DNA from: Mycobacterium heidelbergense
GTDB taxonomy: Bacteria > Actinomycetota > Actinomycetes > Mycobacteriales > Mycobacteriaceae
Reading direction: 5' to 3'
Length of the DNA: 64,000 nt
Assembly: GCF_010730745.1 (NCBI RefSeq)
Contig: NZ_AP022615.1
Location: 124,001-188,000, forward strand
Part shown: positions 51,205 to 60,381 of the stretch, in pieces
Layout: each line of letters starts with the position of its first letter
Numbering within the stretch: the stretch's first letter is position 1
Made by a program: the position numbers and the translations under genes
The notes under the pieces: generated by a model
Told to the model about the DNA's origin: nothing
Seen by the model: the letters and a program-made list of their open reading frames with translations, nothing else
The model's database searches: none

Positions 51205-52133
51205 CAGGTGTCCTCGAGCCGCGCCAGTTTGACCCGCCTTTCAGTGGGCAGGTCGGCCAGCCACTGCGGCTGCAGCATGTGCCAGTCCTCGGGGTGGGCG
51301 GCGATGTTCTTGGCGAACCGATCGGCGAGCGCCTGGGTGATGGCTTGGGTGTCGCCGCCGGTGCAGTCCAGCGCCGGGCCTATCCACGCGACCCAGCCGT
51401 TGCCCTCGAACCAGCAGTGCGTCGGCAGCAGCGCCGCCCCGGTCTGCAGCGCGAGCTTCGCCGGTCCCGCCGGCATCCGGGTGGGTTCGCCGAAGAAGTC
51501 GACCTCGACACCGGTGCGGGTCAGGTCGCGCTCGGCCATCAGGCACACCACCCGGTTGGCCCGCAGCCGTTCGCACAACACCTCGAAGGGCGGGCGGGCG
51601 CCGCCGGAGAGTGGCAGCACTTCGAAGCCGAGGCTTTCGCGGTAGGCGATGAAGCGCCGGTACAGCGACTCGGGTTTGAGGCGCTCGGCGACGGTGGTGA
51701 AGGTGCCGTGGGCGTGCGCCAGCCACACCCCGGCCATGTCCCAGTTGCCGCTGTGCGGCAGCGCGAGCACCGCGCCGCGGCCCGCGGCCAGCGCCGCATC
51801 CAGATGGTCTTGCCCCAGCACCGAGTCGTGCAGCTGGCGGGCCAGCGCGGGCAGGTTCATCGTCGGCAGGCGGAAGGCCTCCCGCCAGTAGCGACCGTAG
51901 GAGGCCAGCGCGGCGCGCATCAGCGCGTCGGGCACCTCGTCCGGCGCCACACCGATGACGCGGGCCAGGTTCTTGCGCAGCTGGGTCGGGCCGCCGCGGC
52001 GGGCCGCGTACCGCGCTCCGGCGTCGAACGCGGTGCGGGCGGCGAACTCCGGCAGCGCCCGCATGGCCATCCAGCCGGCCGCGTAGGTCCAGTCGGTCGC
52101 GGTGCCCGTCACCAGGCGGCTCCCGGGGATCAC
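51204..52133 (-). CDS. patA: Phosphatidylinositol mannoside acyltransferase (PatA type)
   Basis: 309 residues from GTG. LpxL/HtrB-like acyltransferase with catalytic HX4D in ALPHSGNWDMAGVWLA. It also has LKPESLYRRFIAYRESLGFEVLPL, VVCLMAERDLTRTGVEVDFFGEP and THCWFEGNGWVAWIGPALDC. It acylates the mannose added by PimA. GTGA overlap with pgsA upstream and TGATG overlap with pimA downstream show strict coupling. Confidence 0.95.
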   Translation of the reverse strand: MIPGSRLVTGTATDWTYAAGWMAMRALPEFAARTAFDAGARYAARRGGPTQLRKNLARVIGVAPDEVPDALMRAALASYGRYWREAFRLPTMNLPALARQLHDSVLGQDHLDAALAAGRGAVLALPHSGNWDMAGVWLAHAHGTFTTVAERLKPESLYRRFIAYRESLGFEVLPLSGGARPPFEVLCERLRANRVVCLMAERDLTRTGVEVDFFGEPTRMPAGPAKLALQTGAALLPTHCWFEGNGWVAWIGPALDCTGGDTQAITQALADRFAKNIAAHPEDWHMLQPQWLADLPTERRVKLARLEDT

Positions 52134-52786
52134 GGCTCGCTCGTTCCCGCCGTGGGGCCCATGGGATCGCCGGCCCCCGGCGAGGTCCGCACCGTGTGCA
52201 GGCGCTGCGCGCAGGTGACCAGGCTGGCCGCCGCGAGCAGCCACATCGCCACCGGTAGCGCCGGCGGCCAGGGGACGAACGGGAAGTCCGAGACGCCGGT
52301 TCCGACCAGCACGATGATCAGCCGTTCGGGCCGTTCGATGATGCCGCCGCCGCCGCGCAGCCCGCTGGCTTCGGCGCGGGCCTTGATGTAGGAGATCACC
52401 TGCGAGGTGATCAGGCAGATCAGCGTCGCCGCCACCAGCAGTTTGTCGCGCAGGCCGAAGGCGATCCACCACAGCAGGCCGCAGAACACCGCGCCGTCGC
52501 TGACGCGGTCGCAGGTGGCGTCCAGCACCGCGCCGAAGCGGGTGCCGCCGCCCCTTTCCCGGGCCATCGCGCCGTCGAGCATGTCGAAGAGCACGAAGAA
52601 CGACACCACCACCGCGCCGGCGAACAGCTTGCCCGTCGGGAACAGCGCCAGCGCCCCCGCCACCGCCACGACCGTGCCCACGATGGTGACGGCGTCCGGC
52701 GTCAACCCCACCCGCAGGCATGCCCTGGCGGCCGGAACGGTGAGCCGCGCGAACGCCGCCCGGGACAGGAACGGCACCTTGCTCAT
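52130..52786 (-). CDS. pgsA: Phosphatidylinositol (phosphate) synthase
   Basis: 218 residues. The CDP-alcohol phosphotransferase motif D68-x2-D71-G-x2-A-R76-x8-G85-x3-D89-x3-D93 is complete in DMLDGAMARERGGGTRFG and the following residues. Six or so membrane helices fill the protein. It makes phosphatidylinositol phosphate from CDP-diacylglycerol and inositol phosphate, the anchor for PIM synthesis by the two downstream genes. Confidence 0.96.
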   Translation of the reverse strand: MSKVPFLSRAAFARLTVPAARACLRVGLTPDAVTIVGTVVAVAGALALFPTGKLFAGAVVVSFFVLFDMLDGAMARERGGGTRFGAVLDATCDRVSDGAVFCGLLWWIAFGLRDKLLVAATLICLITSQVISYIKARAEASGLRGGGGIIERPERLIIVLVGTGVSDFPFVPWPPALPVAMWLLAAASLVTCAQRLHTVRTSPGAGDPMGPTAGTSEP

Positions 52787-52835
52787 GAGCGCCGCCCCTC
52801 CTCATCGCTGCGCTCTGCATCGTCGCCGCCGCGGC

Positions 52836-53408
52836 TCATGACTGCCGTGCCCACTCCGTGGCCAGCAGCCGGCGGGTGTCGCGCAGCAACTGCGGGATCA
52901 CCTTCGACCCGCCGACGATGGTGATGAAGTTGGCGTCGCCACCCCAGCGGGGCACGACGTGCACGTGCAGATGCTCGGCCAGCGATCCCCCCGCCGACGT
53001 TCCCAGGTTCATGCCGACGTTGAAGCCGTGCGGCCGCGACACGCCCTTGATGACGCGAATCGCCTTCTGGGTGAAGGCCATCAGCTCCGCGCTCTCCGCG
53101 TCGGTCAGGTCCTCGAGCTCGGAGACCCTCCGGTAGGGCACCACCATGAGGTGCCCGGGGTTGTAGGGGTAGAGGTTGAGCACGGCGTAGACGAGTTCGC
53201 CGCGAGCGACCACCAGGCCGTCTTCGTCGGGCAGCTGCGGAATGTCGGTGAACGGCTGCTCGGTCTTGCCGTTGTCGCGCTTCAGCGGCGCCTCGGCCAG
53301 ATACGTCATCCGGTACGGCGTCCACAACCGCTGCAGGTGGTCGCGCTCGCCGACGCCCCTGTCGACGATGGTCTCCTCGGTGCGGCCGGGACGCTCGTCA
53401 TCACTCAC
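52836..53408 (-). CDS. HIT-family Ap4A phosphorylase (Rv2613c-like)
   Basis: 190 residues from GTG. The HIT motif is HLHVHVVPRW (His146, His148 and His150), preceded by NLYPYNPGHLMVVPYRR and GFNVGMNLGTSAGGS. The M. tuberculosis homologue is a diadenosine tetraphosphate phosphorylase. It overlaps the thrS stop by 8 nt; aminoacyl-tRNA synthetases make Ap4A, so the pairing with thrS is functionally sensible. A 49-nt gap to pgsA follows. Confidence 0.92.
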   Translation of the reverse strand: MSDDERPGRTEETIVDRGVGERDHLQRLWTPYRMTYLAEAPLKRDNGKTEQPFTDIPQLPDEDGLVVARGELVYAVLNLYPYNPGHLMVVPYRRVSELEDLTDAESAELMAFTQKAIRVIKGVSRPHGFNVGMNLGTSAGGSLAEHLHVHVVPRWGGDANFITIVGGSKVIPQLLRDTRRLLATEWARQS

Positions 53409-55476
53409 CGACGGCGACTTTCACCAGTTCGGCTGCGGGAACGGCGTTTTCGCGATCGGCGATCCACTTCACGATGGCATCGACCGCGCTGTCGCGGCGC
53501 ACGCCGTTGATCTGCGTGCGGTCACCGAAGCGAAAGCTCACCGCCCCGGCCTGCACGTCGCGGTCGCCGGCCAGCAGCATGAACGGCACCAACTGGGCGG
53601 TGTGGTGGACGATTTTTTTGGCCATCCGGTCGTCGCTGGCGTCCACCTCGACTCGCACGCCGTGTGACTTCAGCTGCGCCGCAACGCTTTCCAGGTAGGC
53701 GACGTGCTCGTCGGCGACGGGGATGCCGACCACCTGGACGGGCGCCAGCCAGGCCGGGAACGCCCCCGCGTAGTGCTCGGTGAGGATGCCGAAGAACCGC
53801 TCGATCGACCCGAACAGCGCGCGGTGGATCATCACCGGGCGCTGGCGGGTGCCGTCCCGGGCGGTGTATTCCAGCCCGAAGCGCTCCGGGAAGTTGAAGT
53901 CCAGCTGAATGGTCGACATCTGCCAGGTGCGCCCGAGCGCGTCCTTGACCTGCACCGAGATCTTCGGGCCGTAGAACGCCGCGCCGCCCGGGTCGGGCAC
54001 CAGGTCCAGGCCGGATTCGGCGCCCACCTCGGCCAGCACGTTGGTGGCTTCCTCCCACACCTCGTCGGAGCCCACGAACTTCTCCGGGTCCTTCGTCGAC
54101 AGTTCGAGGTAGAAGTCGGTGAGGCCGTAGTCGCCGAGCAGGTCGAGCACGAACCGCAGCAGTGAACGCAGCTCGTCGCGCATCTGGTCGCGGGTGCAGA
54201 AGATGTGCGCGTCGTCCATCGTCAGGCCGCGCACCCGGGTCAGCCCGTGGATCACGCCGGACTTCTCCAGGCGATAGACGGTGCCGAACTCGAAGAGCCG
54301 CAACGGCAATTCGCGATACGACCGCCCGCGTGCCCCGAAGATCAGGCAGTGCATCGGGCAGTTCATCGGCTTGAGGTAGTAGTCCTGGCCCGGCTTGCGC
54401 AGCGAGCCGTCGTCGTTGTACTCCGCGTCGATGTGCATAGGCGGGAACATGCCGTCGGCGTACCAGTCCAGGTGGCCCGACGTGTGGAACAGCTGGGCCT
54501 TGGTGATGTGCGGGGTGTTGACGAATTCGTAGCCGGCCTCGGCGTGCTTGCGCCGCGAGTAGTCCTCGAGCTCCCTGCGCACGATGCCCCCCTTGGGGTG
54601 GAAAACCGCGAGGCCCGAGCCGATTTCGTCGGGGAAGCTGAACAGGTCCAGCTCGACGCCCAGCTTGCGGTGGTCGCGGCGCTGGGCCTCGGCGATCAGC
54701 TCCAGGTGGCGGTCGAGCGCCTCCTGCGACTCCCACGCGGTGCCGTAAATGCGTTGCAGGCTGGCGTTTCTCTGGTCGCCCCGCCAGTAGGCGGCGGAGC
54801 TTCTGGTCAGCTTGAACGCCGGGATGTGCTTGGTGGTGGGGATGTGCGGTCCGCGGCACAAATCGCCCCAAACCCGTTCCCGGGTGCGGGGATTGAGGTT
54901 GTCGTAGGCGGTGAGCTCGTCGCCGCCGACCTCCATGACGTCGGGGTCGCCGGACTTGTCGTCGACGAGCTGGAGCTTGTAGGGCTCGTCGGCGAGCTCC
55001 TCGCGCGCCTGGTCCTTGGACTCGTAGACCCGCCGGTCGAACAGCTGCCCGTCCTTGACGATCTGGCGCATCCGCTTTTCCAGCTTGTCCAAGTCCTCGG
55101 GCGTGAACGGCTGCGCCACGTCGAAGTCGTAGTAGAAGCCGTCGGTGATCGGCGGCCCGATGCCCAATTTGGCGTGCGGGAACAGGTCCTGGACGGCCTG
55201 GGCCAGCACGTGCGCGGTCGAATGCCGGATGACGCTGCGGCCCTCGTCGGTGTTGGCGGCCACCGGGATCACCTCGGCGTCGGCGTCGGGAGCCCAATTC
55301 AGGTCGCGCAGCTTGCCCTCGGCGTCGCGGACCACCACGATCGCGTCGGGCGCGCCCCGCCTCGGCAGCCCGGCCGCACCGACCGCGGCGGCCGCGGTGG
55401 TCCCGGCGGCAACCCGGATCGGGGCTTGCGGGTGGCCGCCATCGGCTCGCGGGGCGGGCTGTGCGGGGGCGCTCAT
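53401..55476 (-). CDS. thrS: Threonyl-tRNA synthetase
   Basis: 691 residues, as in mycobacteria. A shortened N-terminal TGS-like region (PDAIVVVRDAEGKLRDLNW) precedes the editing domain (RHSTAHVLAQAVQDLFPHAKLGIGP). The class II core has the zinc Cys in LKPMNCPMHCLIF, motif 2 LRLFEFGTVYRLEKSG and motif 3 HRALFGSIERFFGIL. A C-terminal anticodon-binding domain follows. It is first gene of the operon through HIT, pgsA, patA, pimA and Nudix. Confidence 0.97.
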   Translation of the reverse strand: MSAPAQPAPRADGGHPQAPIRVAAGTTAAAAVGAAGLPRRGAPDAIVVVRDAEGKLRDLNWAPDADAEVIPVAANTDEGRSVIRHSTAHVLAQAVQDLFPHAKLGIGPPITDGFYYDFDVAQPFTPEDLDKLEKRMRQIVKDGQLFDRRVYESKDQAREELADEPYKLQLVDDKSGDPDVMEVGGDELTAYDNLNPRTRERVWGDLCRGPHIPTTKHIPAFKLTRSSAAYWRGDQRNASLQRIYGTAWESQEALDRHLELIAEAQRRDHRKLGVELDLFSFPDEIGSGLAVFHPKGGIVRRELEDYSRRKHAEAGYEFVNTPHITKAQLFHTSGHLDWYADGMFPPMHIDAEYNDDGSLRKPGQDYYLKPMNCPMHCLIFGARGRSYRELPLRLFEFGTVYRLEKSGVIHGLTRVRGLTMDDAHIFCTRDQMRDELRSLLRFVLDLLGDYGLTDFYLELSTKDPEKFVGSDEVWEEATNVLAEVGAESGLDLVPDPGGAAFYGPKISVQVKDALGRTWQMSTIQLDFNFPERFGLEYTARDGTRQRPVMIHRALFGSIERFFGILTEHYAGAFPAWLAPVQVVGIPVADEHVAYLESVAAQLKSHGVRVEVDASDDRMAKKIVHHTAQLVPFMLLAGDRDVQAGAVSFRFGDRTQINGVRRDSAVDAIVKWIADRENAVPAAELVKVAVGE

Positions 55477-55543
55477 CGGGTTGGTCTCCAGGGTCGGTTG
55501 GGGTGACTGATAATCGTTGCCATGCTATCGGGGCCGACCGGCC

Positions 55544-56164
55544 TCAGGGCTGGCCAGGCTTGAGCCGCACGAACAGCGCGTCGGCTTCGGTCAGCAGGGT
55601 GTCGCCGTCGCTCAGCCGCCCGGAGACGAAGATCTTGCGCCCGTCCACCTTGTCGACTCCCGCGTCCAACCGCAATTCCTTTTCGATCGGCACGATGTTG
55701 CGGTAGTCGATCTTCAGGTAGGCGGTGCGCTGGTAGGGGCCGCCGGTGAGCACCGCCGACGTCAACCCGAGCACGGTGTCGAACAGCATCCCCAGCGCCC
55801 CGCCGTGCACGGCGCCGTTGCGGCCCAAGTGAAACCGGGCGAAGCGCGCCGTGCCGTGGATCCGGCCGTCGTCGCCCTTGCTCGCCGACATCGGCACCGT
55901 CAGGACGTTGCCGCGCATCGGCAGGTCCATCCGCCGCCCCGACGGCGACGCCCACTCGTCGGCGTCGAACGGGCTCAGCAACGCCGACACCTTCTCCAGC
56001 AGGTCGGCGGCCTCGGTGATCACCTCGTCGGGCGCGTCGACGGCGCGGGCGTGGTCCTGGAGCCTGCGCACGCCGTCGACGAAGCGGCCGTAGTCGGGTC
56101 CGCCCTTGGTCGTCGGCTCGGGCGGATTGAACCCGCCGCCGGGATGCTGCTGATTGTCCGCCAC
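55544..56164 (-). CDS. PaaI-type hot-dog thioesterase family protein
   Basis: 206 residues from GTG (VADNQQHPGG). A helical N-terminal region of about 70 residues precedes a hot-dog domain with FARFHLGRNGAVHGGALGMLFDTVLGL, YLKIDYRNIVPIEKELRLDAGVDKVDGRKIFVSGRL and the closing EADALFVRL. The G-AVHGGALG-D pattern fits PaaI/thioesterase members acting on acyl-CoA. It lies 67 nt upstream of thrS on the same strand but may have its own terminator. Confidence 0.82.
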   Translation of the reverse strand: MADNQQHPGGGFNPPEPTTKGGPDYGRFVDGVRRLQDHARAVDAPDEVITEAADLLEKVSALLSPFDADEWASPSGRRMDLPMRGNVLTVPMSASKGDDGRIHGTARFARFHLGRNGAVHGGALGMLFDTVLGLTSAVLTGGPYQRTAYLKIDYRNIVPIEKELRLDAGVDKVDGRKIFVSGRLSDGDTLLTEADALFVRLKPGQP

Positions 56165-56250
56165 CAGGACACCGTATCCAGCCCGCGAGACTGCAACTAC
56201 CGACGGGTTCACTCGCGAAACGCGTCGTGGAACGCAGTTTCGCGGCGCGA

Positions 56251-57123
56251 CTAGACGGTGGTCTGCGCCCCGGCCGCCGTCAGCGTCTCGAACTCCTCGT
56301 CGGTCAGGGTGATCTCGGCGGCGGCGACGTTCTCCTCCAAATGCGCGACGCTGGACGTGCCCGGGATCGGCAGCATCACCGGCGAGCGCTTCAGCAGCCA
56401 GGCCAGCGCCAGTTGCGACGGCGTCGCGTTGTGTTCTGCGGCGATGCGCTGCAGCGGGCCGTCGGGGGCGGCCAGCGGCCCGGCGGCCAGCGGGAACCAC
56501 GGGATGAAGCCGATGCCCCGGCCTGCCGCGGCGTCCAGCAGCGGCTCGGCACCGCGCGCCGACAGGTTGTACATGTTCTGCACCGACACGATCTCGGTGA
56601 TCTGCTGGGCCGCGTCGAGCTGGTCGACGTCGATCTCGGACAGACCGATGTGGCGGATCTTGCCCTCGTTCTTCAGCGTGAGCAGCTCGCCGACCTGGTC
56701 GGCCAGCGGGAAGTCGCGGTCGATGCGGTGCAGCTGGAACAGGTCGATGGTGTCGACGCCGAGGCGGCGCAGGCTCATCTCGCACTCCTGGCGCAGGTAG
56801 CTGGGATTGCCCAGCGGGATCCAGACGTCCGGGCCGGTGCGCAGCAGCCCCGCCTTGGTCGCGATCACCAGCCCGTCATAGGGGTGCAGCGCCTCGTGGA
56901 TGATCTCCTCGGATATGTAGGGGCCGTACGAGTCCGCGGTGTCGATGAAGTTCACGCCGAGTTCGACGGCGCGCCGCAGGACCCGGACGCACTCGGCGCG
57001 GTCGGCGGGCGGGCCCCACACGCCCTTGCCGGTTATCCGCATGGCGCCGAAGCCGAGCCGGTTGACGGTCAGGTCGCCGCCGAGGGTGAACGTTCCGGAT
57101 GCTTGGGCTATCGCTTTGGTCAC
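56251..57123 (-). CDS. Aldo/keto reductase
   Basis: 290 residues from GTG (VTKAIAQASG). An (alpha/beta)8 NADPH-dependent reductase with the catalytic Asp/Tyr in GVNFIDTADSYGPYISEEI, LVIATKAGL (Lys), LFQLHRID (His), and a C-terminal IPGTSSVAHLEENVAA cofactor segment. Substrate unknown. It is divergent from the DUF1990 gene (57 nt apart). Confidence 0.92.
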   Translation of the reverse strand: MTKAIAQASGTFTLGGDLTVNRLGFGAMRITGKGVWGPPADRAECVRVLRRAVELGVNFIDTADSYGPYISEEIIHEALHPYDGLVIATKAGLLRTGPDVWIPLGNPSYLRQECEMSLRRLGVDTIDLFQLHRIDRDFPLADQVGELLTLKNEGKIRHIGLSEIDVDQLDAAQQITEIVSVQNMYNLSARGAEPLLDAAAGRGIGFIPWFPLAAGPLAAPDGPLQRIAAEHNATPSQLALAWLLKRSPVMLPIPGTSSVAHLEENVAAAEITLTDEEFETLTAAGAQTTV

Positions 57124-57180
57124 CTTTTCGACCGTACGCCGCAAACGCGGCCGCGCATCTCGGCGTGGCAAGCTGGGCGG

Positions 57181-57681
57181 GTGGACCTGGCAGCGCTCGA
57201 GGAGCTTCCGCTGACCTACCGGGAGGTGGGGGCCACCGCGGCCGGCGAGCTGCCCGCCGGGTACCACCATCAATATGCCGAGCGCCAGATCGGCACGGGC
57301 CAGGAACGTTTCGAGCGGGCCGCCGACGCCGTCATGCGCTGGGGCATGCAGCGCGGGTCGGGGCTGCGCGTGCACGCCAGCTCCGACGTCGCGGAAGTCG
57401 ACACGGTGCTGGTGGTGCGGATGGGCTTCCTGCCCGCGCCGTGCCGGGTGGTGTACGTCGTCGACGAACCCGACATGCGCGGGTTCGCCTACGGCACCCT
57501 GCCGGGCCATCCAGAGTCCGGTGAGGAACGCTTCATCGTGCGCCGCGACCCGACCACCTCCGCGGTCTACGCGGAGGTGTCGGCGTTCTCCCGGCCCGCG
57601 ACCTGGTGGAGCAAGGCCAGCGGGCCGTTGGTGACGGTGGCCCAGCGCGTCATCGCCGGGCGCTACCTGCGCGCGGTGTGA
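57181..57681 (+). CDS. DUF1990 family protein (Rv2616-like)
   Basis: 166 residues from GTG. It has conserved YREVGATAAGELPAGYHHQYAERQIGTGQERFERAADAVMRW, VVDEPDMRGFAYGTLPGHPESGEERFIV and a C-terminal SRPATWWSKASGPLVTVAQRVIAGRYL. Function unknown; the fold is related to START/SRPBCC-like lipid-binding proteins in family descriptions. Probably monocistronic, followed by a 150-nt spacer in which nothing was seen. Confidence 0.85.
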   Translation: MDLAALEELPLTYREVGATAAGELPAGYHHQYAERQIGTGQERFERAADAVMRWGMQRGSGLRVHASSDVAEVDTVLVVRMGFLPAPCRVVYVVDEPDMRGFAYGTLPGHPESGEERFIVRRDPTTSAVYAEVSAFSRPATWWSKASGPLVTVAQRVIAGRYLRAV

Positions 57682-57831
57682 GTTCTCGGCGGGCGGACCC
57701 GCTCGAACCACACCGGCATGCCGCCCACGACGCGCCGAGATTTGCGTTAGCGCGGGAAAGTTCGAGTGGACGGCGCGCTCACGTCGATCTCGATGCGGAA
57801 AAACGACCCCGAACCCCGACCGACGAAAGGC

Positions 57832-58782
57832 CTACCGCCCCCAGCGGGCCAGCAACGCTTCCGCGCCGGCGCACATCCGGTCGATGACCTCCCCCACCGA
57901 CGCGTCGTCGCGGATCATCCCGACGCCCTGGCCGGCGTCGACGGGGGCGATGCGGCGGTCGTCGGCGGCGAGGGCCGCGGCCAGTTCGTCGCGGGCCGGC
58001 GGGTCGAGCGCGTCCTCGCGGCCCGTCCAGCGCGCGACGAAGTCGTTGGCCAGCACGCGCGACGGGAACCGCGCCGGCCAGGGCCGCCCCCTGGCGACGT
58101 CGAAGGCCCGGGTGAGGGCCGTGTCGGTGGCCCCGGCGGCGATGAGCGCCCGGCGACTGCCGTCACCGGTCAGCGCCTCCGGGCAGGCCGCCAGGCGGGT
58201 GCCCACCCACGCCCCGCTCGCGCCGGCGGCCAGCACGGCGGCCAGGCTCCGCGCCGAGGCGATGCCGCCGCCCGCGAGCACCGGCACGGCGGCGCCGTCC
58301 AGGGCATCCAAAACGGTGTCGAGCAACGGCAGCGTCGCGAGCTTGACCTCGCCATGCCCGCCGCCCTCCGACCCGCGCGCGACGAGGATGTCCACGCCCG
58401 CGTCGACCGCCCGGTGCGCCCCGACACCGTCGTATACCTGTGTGACGGTGGCGATTCCGGCGTCGTGGGCCTTGCCGACCCACGACCAGTCGGTGCCGAA
58501 GCTGACCGACAGCAGGGCCGGCCGGGCGGCCAGCGCGTCGTCCAGCAGTCCCGCCTCGGTGCGCATCACCCAGTCCACCAGGCCGATCCCGAACGTCCCG
58601 CGCACGTGCCGCAGCTGGGTCCGCAGCAACTCCCTGCTCCCGTCGCTGCCCATGCCGACCATGCCCAGGCCGCCGGCCGCGCTGACCGCGGCGGCCAGCC
58701 GGCCACCGGCGACCCCGCCCATCGGGGCGTTGACGATCGGTACCCGGAGCCCGAAATCCCTTGACCAGGGTGTGGATAGCAT
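57832..58782 (-). CDS. Nitronate monooxygenase family flavoprotein
   Basis: 316 residues. An FMN TIM-barrel of the NMO/2-nitropropane dioxygenase family: RVPIVNAPMGGVAGGRLAAAVSAAGGLGMVG, LVARGSEGGGHGE (flavin phosphate loop) and PVLAGGGIASARSLAAVLAAGASGAWVGTRL. It oxidises alkyl nitronates or related toxins. It follows the cupin gene by 4 nt, so the two are an operon. Confidence 0.92.
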   Translation of the reverse strand: MLSTPWSRDFGLRVPIVNAPMGGVAGGRLAAAVSAAGGLGMVGMGSDGSRELLRTQLRHVRGTFGIGLVDWVMRTEAGLLDDALAARPALLSVSFGTDWSWVGKAHDAGIATVTQVYDGVGAHRAVDAGVDILVARGSEGGGHGEVKLATLPLLDTVLDALDGAAVPVLAGGGIASARSLAAVLAAGASGAWVGTRLAACPEALTGDGSRRALIAAGATDTALTRAFDVARGRPWPARFPSRVLANDFVARWTGREDALDPPARDELAAALAADDRRIAPVDAGQGVGMIRDDASVGEVIDRMCAGAEALLARWGR

Positions 58783-58786
58783 CCCG

Positions 58787-59125
58787 CTACGAGGGAAGGC
58801 TCTTCAGCACGGTCAGCATGACCACCGAATCCTCGACCGCGTGCAGGGCGTGCCGTTCGGCCGGAATCGCGACATAGTCGCCGGCCTTGCCCTCCCACGC
58901 GTCACCGCCGGTGGTCAGGCGGACGTGCCCGTGCAGCACCTGCAGCGTCGCCTCGCCGGGACTGTCGTGCTCCGAAAGGTCGTGGCCGGCGAGCAAGGCC
59001 AGCACGGTCTGCCGGAGCTCGTGGGCGTGACCACCGTGGATGGTGTGCGCCGCGCGCCCGCTGTGCGACCGCCCGGCCTCGGCCAGCTTTTCGGAGGCGA
59101 GGCCGGTCAGCGAGATGGATTCCAT
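58787..59125 (-). CDS. Small cupin-domain protein
   Basis: 112 residues. A single cupin barrel: ELRQTVLALLAGHDLSEHDSPGEATLQVLHGHVRLTTGGDAWEGKAGDYVAIPAERHALHAVEDSVVML, with two conserved metal-binding His (HDSPGE region and ERHALHA). Similar small cupins are metal-dependent dioxygenases or sensors. Co-transcribed with the nitronate monooxygenase gene. Confidence 0.85.
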   Translation of the reverse strand: MESISLTGLASEKLAEAGRSHSGRAAHTIHGGHAHELRQTVLALLAGHDLSEHDSPGEATLQVLHGHVRLTTGGDAWEGKAGDYVAIPAERHALHAVEDSVVMLTVLKSLPS

Positions 59126-59156
59126 AGTCGGACCCTTCGGTTGTGAAAGCCGGTTA

Positions 59157-59582
59157 TCAGACGGTCAATAGCAGTATCCCCGCCACGAGCAGGGCGACCA
59201 CCTTGACCGCCTCGAAGCCGACGTAGACGTAGTGGGCGCGGGAGCGGGGTCCATCCGACCCGGCGAGCACCCGGTCGGAGCGGCGGGTCAGCGCGGGGCG
59301 CACCGCGATCAACTGGATGGCGAGCGCGGCGATGGCAACGAAGAACGCCACGGCGATCCGCGTGGGTGTCGGGCCGGCCACCACGATCGCGAGGATGACG
59401 AGGGCAAAACCAGCCTCGACGGTGTTGAGCGCGCGGAAGACCAGGCGCCCGATGCCGAGCCCGATCTGCAGGGTCACGTCGGGGGCGCGGAACTTCAGCG
59501 GGGCTTCCAGAAACGAGATGGCGAGCACCATGCCGAGCCAGACGAACGTGACGGCGACGGCGACGGCCGGCCCGGCGCTCAT
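59157..59582 (-). CDS. Four-helix membrane protein coupled to Cys-containing regulator (Rv2620c-like)
   Basis: 141 residues with four hydrophobic helices (AVAVTFVWLGMVLAISFLE, VFRALNTVEAGFALVILAIVVAG, RIAVAFFVAIAALAIQLIAV and VYVGFEAVKVVALLVAGILLLTV). The ATG overlaps the regulator stop as ATGA. Family function unknown; it is the third gene in a palindrome-preceded unit. Confidence 0.82.
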   Translation of the reverse strand: MSAGPAVAVAVTFVWLGMVLAISFLEAPLKFRAPDVTLQIGLGIGRLVFRALNTVEAGFALVILAIVVAGPTPTRIAVAFFVAIAALAIQLIAVRPALTRRSDRVLAGSDGPRSRAHYVYVGFEAVKVVALLVAGILLLTV

Positions 59583-60259
59583 CCGGCGGCCCCCACGGGC
59601 GTGAGGTGGGCCAGGCACAGATCCGGTTCGACGAACGCGTCGAGCCGATCGACGGAAACCGGCGCCGCCCAGGTCTCGAGGGCCCCCTGCATCAGCCCGA
59701 GGTGGATGGGGCAGACGACGGAACTCCGGGTTTCGGCCAGCTCCAGGAACGGGCAGTGCCGCAGGCCGACCTGGTGCTCCCCGTTGGACGTCCGGCGCTC
59801 CGGCGCGAACCCCAGGTCGTCGAGCACGCCGACCAGGTGGTCGATCGCCTCGTCGGCGCTCGTGGCGCGCCCCGGCGGCGATTCCTGGCTTGTCTCCAGC
59901 GTTCGCCCCCACTCGCGCCCCGCGGCCATCGCCTTGGCGCGCGGATTTCGTTCGGTGGCCAGCGCCATCGTCAAAATCTCGGCGAGCATCCGGTAGTGGC
60001 GCGTTCCGCCGCGATCCATCTGGCGGACCGCCTGGAACATCAGCGCCGGGCGCCCCGGACCCTTGCGGCCGGGCTCGACCTGCTCCACCTGGCCGTCGCC
60101 GACCAGGCTGTCGAGGTGGAAGCGCACGGTGTTGGGGTGCACGCCCAGCTCCTCGGCGATCGCGACGATGCTCATCGGAGCGGGCGACGACCGCAATAAC
60201 CGCAGCACCTCGCGGCGGCGGCGACCGGTGGTTTCCTCGACTGACCTAATGCCGCTCAC
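59579..60259 (-). CDS. Helix-turn-helix regulator with C-terminal cysteine cluster (Rv2621c-like)
   Basis: 226 residues from GTG. An N-terminal winged HTH (RREVLRLLRSSPAPMSIVAIAEELGVHPNTVRFHLDSLVGDGQVEQ) is of the ArsR/SufR-like type. The C-terminal domain has Cys169, Cys183 and Cys215 in HCPFLEL, VVCPIHLGLMQG and EPDLCLAH, a spacing resembling Fe-S-binding regulators. Its GTG overlaps the stop of a 40-codon ORF (GTGA). It likely senses iron-sulfur or redox status and may bind the palindrome upstream of the unit. Confidence 0.85.
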   Translation of the reverse strand: MSGIRSVEETTGRRRREVLRLLRSSPAPMSIVAIAEELGVHPNTVRFHLDSLVGDGQVEQVEPGRKGPGRPALMFQAVRQMDRGGTRHYRMLAEILTMALATERNPRAKAMAAGREWGRTLETSQESPPGRATSADEAIDHLVGVLDDLGFAPERRTSNGEHQVGLRHCPFLELAETRSSVVCPIHLGLMQGALETWAAPVSVDRLDAFVEPDLCLAHLTPVGAAG

Positions 60260-60378
60260 GCTCCTTCAGTCTCGTCGGTTCTCGGCCGGGTGAAGAACGC
60301 CTCATTATCGGCCAGGCAGGGCGTCAGCTTCTTGGGCGGGTCGTCTTCGTCGTCGATCGCCTCCACCCGGCGCGCCAT
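60256..60378 (-). CDS. 40-residue small protein upstream of the regulator
   Basis: The frame begins ATG GCG CGC CGG and ends with TGA inside the GTGA overlap with the regulator start, the same coupling used throughout this genome. The product is acidic in the middle (AIDDEDDPPKKLTPC) with a single Cys and an aromatic pair (EAFFTRP). There is no Shine-Dalgarno sequence; the ATG lies 3 bp from a 22-bp palindrome, so the message may be leaderless. No family recognised. It may be a real small protein or a leader peptide. Confidence 0.6.
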   Translation of the reverse strand: MARRVEAIDDEDDPPKKLTPCLADNEAFFTRPRTDETEGA

Positions 60379-60381
60379 GAG

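Noticed and set aside
53522..55297. A 591-codon frame inside thrS on the same strand
   Set aside because: It is an out-of-frame shadow (Arg/Gly-rich) of an intact threonyl-tRNA synthetase gene.
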